A DNA stretch of 15,540 nucleotides from contig CATXXF010000043.1 in NCBI GenBank assembly GCA_958403395.1, positions 1 through 15,540 of the forward strand, written 5' to 3'. Shown in pieces: positions 15,151-15,540 of the stretch. Every line of letters begins with the position of its first letter. Position 1 is the stretch's first letter. The notes under the pieces were generated by a model. It did not search any database. It saw only the letters and a program-made list of their open reading frames with translations, and was not told the origin of the DNA. This stretch comes from an uncultured Collinsella sp. Its GTDB lineage: Bacteria; Actinomycetota; Coriobacteriia; Coriobacteriales; Coriobacteriaceae. A program made the position numbers and the translations under genes.

Positions 15151-15266
15151 CGCGCATCCGCTGCGCGGATCCGCACCGGCTTCGCCCGCCTGCCGGCGGA
15201 CTCGCCCGCGGGCTGAAAACGCTCCGCGTTTTCTTGACGCTCGCGCCTCGAACGAGGTTCGAATCT
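15151..15266. repeat. 116-bp GC-rich multi-hairpin element, copy 2
   Basis: Second copy of the element at 14726-14841, same length and about seven substitutions. Here GAAAACGC (15215-15222) and GCGTTTTC (15226-15233) make an 8-bp stem. The substitution that lengthens it by one pair is present only in this copy. The right end is the T-arm GGTTCGAATC at 15256-15265. Confidence 0.8.
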
Positions 15267-15286
15267 CCGCAATGCCCCCGTAAAGG

Positions 15287-15310
15287 AAAAGCCCCCGTTT
15301 CCGGAGGCTT
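15287..15310 (-). terminator. tRNA-Arg copy 2 terminator
   Basis: Minus strand AAGCCTCCG pairs with CGGGGGCTT (one U-G pair) around a GAAA tetraloop and runs into TTCC. It starts 11 bases after the CCA end. Confidence 0.85.
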
Positions 15311-15320
15311 AAAACTCAAT

Positions 15321-15397
15321 TGGTGCGGCGTATAGGATTCGAACCTATGACGTTCTGATTCGTAGTCAGACCCTCTATCCAGCTGAGGTAACGCCGC
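15321..15397 (-). tRNA. tRNA-Arg(ACG), copy 2
   Basis: Complete 77-nt tRNA with encoded CCA, base-for-base identical to the gene at 14897-14973 (anticodon ACG). The upstream leader differs from copy 1 outside the promoter hexamers, so the duplication is not limited to a very recent event, unless gene conversion keeps the tRNA bodies identical. Confidence 0.98.
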
Positions 15398-15409
15398 AAC
15401 GCACGGATT

Positions 15410-15438
15410 ATTATGCACGTGACCCCTCGATGGGTCAA
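15410..15438 (-). promoter_or_regulatory. tRNA-Arg copy 2 promoter
   Basis: TTGACC (15438-15433) and CATAAT (15415-15410) on the minus strand, spacer 17, as for copy 1. The 13 bases around the -10 are identical in both copies while most of the spacer differs. The spacer here carries a GACCC/GGGTC inverted repeat. Confidence 0.85.
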
Positions 15439-15477
15439 GCGACAATTTGGAAAAATTTTACGAAGTGATGATTAAGA

Positions 15478-15540
15478 TGCTCGCACCTCGACCGAGGTTC
15501 GAATCCATGCGGTGCCGGCGTAAAAGAAAAGCCCCCGTTG
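15478..15540 (+). repeat. T-arm-bearing repeat and terminator start, cut by window end
   Basis: CCTCGACCGAGGTTCGAATC at about 15486-15505 followed by the AAAAGCCCCCGTTG arm repeats the right end of the GC-rich element and the first half of the terminator. This implies that at least one more tRNA or relic unit continues beyond the window. Confidence 0.75.

Noticed and set aside
14661..15445. Short open frames on both strands in the tRNA-Arg array
   Set aside because: They are translations of tRNA T-arms, terminators and the GC-rich element (for example a tail reading RRIGFEPMTF from the tRNA-Arg 3' end). The repeats explain them and no ribosome site supports them.
14617..15540. CRISPR-like regular repeats
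   Set aside because: Repeat units contain tRNA genes, relics and terminators with a period near 424 bases and no short unique spacers. No cas genes are present.

Overview
The window is a GC-rich, densely coding bacterial chromosome segment. Most genes are on the minus strand; the clear exception is one DD-carboxypeptidase. Gene content, strong GC bias at third codon positions (which produces long antisense reading frames) and AGGAGG-type ribosome binding sites point to an actinobacterium, most likely a Coriobacteriia member close to Collinsella. That placement is inferred from gene style, not from a marker gene.

Layout from left to right. (1) A palindrome, then htpG (Hsp90 chaperone), whose leader carries an intrinsic terminator. 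(2) A GNAT acetyltransferase. (3) A capsule or exopolysaccharide phosphoregulation set: CpsB-type PHP tyrosine phosphatase, CpsD-type bacterial tyrosine kinase and CpsC/Wzz-type membrane activator, transcribed in the order cpsC-cpsD-cpsB, probably with the acetyltransferase last. (4) A phosphate-starvation block transcribed pstB-phoB-phoR and ending in a terminator. The usual pstSCA and phoU are not in the window. (5) A VanR/VanS-like two-component system transcribed away from a secreted PBP5-type DD-carboxypeptidase, suggesting cell-wall sensing coupled to peptidoglycan trimming. (6) tRNA-Ser(GCU) with its promoter and terminator. (7) A large 813-residue cytosolic protein with TPR-like C-terminal helices and no recognised function. 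(8) A repeat region with two identical tRNA-Arg(ACG) genes, two 20-nt copies of the tRNA-Arg 3' end, and a 116-bp GC-rich multi-hairpin element present twice. The element sits between T-arm sequences in opposite orientation.

The coding part reads as envelope and stress physiology: capsule chain-length control, phosphate sensing, cell-wall sensing and a chaperone. The least explained parts are the tRNA-linked repeat array at the right end, the similar T-arm relic beside tRNA-Ser, and the terminator in the htpG leader. No phage, insertion sequence, CRISPR array or toxin system was found.
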